A DNA stretch of 33,549 nucleotides from an uncultured Pseudomonadota bacterium (GTDB taxonomy: Bacteria > Myxococcota_A > Bradymonadia > Bradymonadales > GCA-2716585). The DNA is taken from assembly GCA_937123825.1 (NCBI GenBank), contig CAKZKQ010000206.1:1-33549 (forward strand). Reading direction: 5' to 3'. The position numbers and the translations under genes are program-made. Below the pieces are notes generated by a model. That model saw only the letters and a list, made by a program, of their open reading frames with translations. It did not search any database and had not been told where the DNA came from. Shown here one piece after another: positions 32,261-33,549 of this stretch (positions within the stretch are counted from its first letter, which is position 1; every line of letters begins with the position of its first letter).

Positions 32261-33549
32261 TCAGGGGTTGCCCCCATCGCCACCGTCACCGCCAGCACCG
32301 CCGTCGCCGCCGTCATCACCACCATCACCACCATCACCACCACCGCCTTCAGCAGCGGCCGCGTCGGCGGCGTCCATCTCGGCCTGCTCCTTGAGGATCT
32401 GCTTGAGCTCCTCCTGAGCGCCGATCAACTCGGAACAGTTGGCGATCCGACGATCGGCCTCTTGGCGAGCCGTCGAGTCACCCTCTTTCTCGAACTGAAG
32501 GAACTTGCGGTAAAGCTCGATCGCTTCCTGATAGTGCTTGATGGCATCGTCGGGGTTTTCAGCCAGCGCCGCCCGGATCTCGTGCGCCATGACCGCCTTG
32601 TTGAAGAACGCCTGGGCGTTCTCGGCGTCCAGCGACAAGACCTTGTCGTAAAGCTCGACGGCCTTCTCCAACTCACCGATGCTGCGATGGCTCACCGCCA
32701 ACGAAAGCAACGCCTCGGTGTGCTCGGGACGCAGCTTGGTGGCCTTGCCAAAGTGATCGAGCGCCGCCTGATAGTCGCGCGTGGACAACGAGATCGCCCC
32801 GATGTTCATGTGCGCTTCAAAGTAGGACGGATCCGCCTCGACCACCTGCCGAAACTCGCGCAGCGCCAGCGTGACACTCTTAAGCTCCAGGTAGATCAGC
32901 CCCAGCGTGTTGTGGATGTCGGCGTTGTTCTCTTCAAACTGCAGGGCGTTGATGCACACCAGCCGGGCCAGATCGAACTTCTCAAGCTCAAAGTAGACCT
33001 TGGCCAGGTTGTTGTACGCCGCCACCGAAGTACTGTCGCCCGCCAGCGCCTTACGGACGTTCTCGACCGACTTGGCGTAATCGCCGCGCTTGCGGTAGAT
33101 GACCGCCAGGTTGACGTGGGCCTGCGGGTTGAACTTCTCCACCTCGCTGGCGCGCAAGAAGATGTCGAACGCCTCTTCCTCCTTGCCCTGCGCGATGTAG
33201 ATCATGCCGATGTTGACCAGCGGCGCCGCAAAGGTCCCGTCTTTCTCGTGGGCCTTCTGGTAAAACTCCACCGCGCCGTCCAGGTCGTCCTGCTCTTGCT
33301 TCAGGACCCCCATGTTGTAGTAGGCGCGGGCAAAGTTCTCGTCTGCATCGATGGCCCGCTCCAGGAGACCCTCGATCTGACCGTAGGGCGGGTTGGCGCT
33401 GGACTTCTTGTAGAGTCCCACAGCCTGCTCAAAGAGCTTGCGCGCCCCTTCATCAACCTTGCGCTGCGGCTGGTTGCTGGCGGTCTCGGGGATCACATTG
33501 GCCCCGCCACCGCCGCCACCACCGCCACCACTTGGCGTGGCACAGGCGC
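32261..33549 (-). CDS. TPR lipoprotein (5' end beyond window)
   Basis: At least 429 residues are visible, and the frame is open to the window edge. The first visible residues are A-C-A-T-P-S followed by nine glycines, which fits a lipidated Cys and a flexible tether, with the signal peptide outside the window. The GTG at 33496 is therefore inside the gene and not its start. Next come about nine TPR units (NPQAHVNLAVIYRKRGDYAKS; AYNNLAKVYFELEKFDLA) and a tail of Gly and Asp (GGDGGDDGGDGG). This resembles the TPR lipoproteins (GltE/AglT type) that partner GltG-like proteins in Myxococcus. It is the first gene of this module visible here, followed by the small exported protein gene after 207 bases. 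Confidence 0.88.
   Translation of the reverse strand, partial: ACATPSGGGGGGGGGANVIPETASNQPQRKVDEGARKLFEQAVGLYKKSSANPPYGQIEGLLERAIDADENFARAYYNMGVLKQEQDDLDGAVEFYQKAHEKDGTFAAPLVNIGMIYIAQGKEEEAFDIFLRASEVEKFNPQAHVNLAVIYRKRGDYAKSVENVRKALAGDSTSVAAYNNLAKVYFELEKFDLARLVCINALQFEENNADIHNTLGLIYLELKSVTLALREFRQVVEADPSYFEAHMNIGAISLSTRDYQAALDHFGKATKLRPEHTEALLSLAVSHRSIGELEKAVELYDKVLSLDAENAQAFFNKAVMAHEIRAALAENPDDAIKHYQEAIELYRKFLQFEKEGDSTARQEADRRIANCSELIGAQEELKQILKEQAEMDAADAAAAEGGGGDGGDGGDDGGDGGAGGDGGDGGNP
32264..32346 (-). repeat. Gly/Asp codon repeat at the end of the TPR lipoprotein gene
   Basis: A run of near-identical ACC/ATC triplets (plus-strand view) encodes the Gly/Asp-rich C-terminal tail. Triplet runs of this kind are prone to change in length, and assembly errors are possible. 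Confidence 0.75.

Overview
This is a GC-rich bacterial window with an almost completely one-sided layout. Seventeen of the eighteen protein genes I can support lie on the minus strand; only the cation antiporter at 10105-11139 is on plus. The gene set points to a Myxococcota / former Deltaproteobacteria organism, possibly of the Bradymonadales type. The reasons are a GltG/PglI-like FHA-transmembrane-TonB protein, several TPR lipoproteins, a giant TPR protein, a VWA protein with zinc ribbons, and Asp/Gly-repeat lipoproteins. This lineage is inferred from protein content; no rRNA or tRNA is visible. I saw no mobile element, CRISPR array or origin.

Region 1 (1-9859, all minus). Read in the direction of transcription it holds a lipoprotein with DxDxDG repeats, a tandem universal stress protein, a small Tat-exported protein, a VWA/zinc-ribbon membrane protein, a formyltransferase-fold protein, an A-type Fe-S carrier, an 827-residue lipoprotein, and an ABC-2 transporter (ATPase, then a permease that runs off the window). 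Notable control candidates are a hairpin abutting the start codon of the 827-residue gene and two inverted repeats upstream of the Fe-S carrier.

Region 2 (9860-15412) holds the divergent Ca/Na-type antiporter, a KOW-domain protein of unknown role, and the pair holB (DNA polymerase III delta prime) then ricT (PSP1 family). That gene order matches the holB-yaaT order of Firmicutes. The ricT product carries an Arg/Gly-rich tail of about 190 residues. The gap upstream of the KOW gene holds a cluster of repeated ATACCAAA/CACTTTGG motifs.

Region 3 (15443-33549) is the most interesting part. In transcription order it contains a TPR lipoprotein (its start lies beyond the window), a 96-residue exported protein, an FHA-TM-TonB protein with aromatic 14-residue repeats, an intrinsic terminator, a promoter, a second TPR lipoprotein, and a 12.4-kb gene for a 4147-residue TPR protein, closed by another intrinsic terminator. 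I infer a trans-envelope machine related to the myxobacterial Glt system: an inner-membrane FHA/TonB protein would link cytoplasmic phospho-signals or scaffolds to periplasmic and lipid-anchored TPR partners. The giant protein, with no visible signal peptide, would act as a cytoplasmic scaffold. Its C-terminal domain looks like an M48 peptidase fold that has lost the HExxH zinc site.

Many downstream starts were preferred over the longest reading frames, because the longest frames begin at TTG/GTG or in non-family sequence while the shorter ones have Shine-Dalgarno sites or begin at the family-typical N-terminus.
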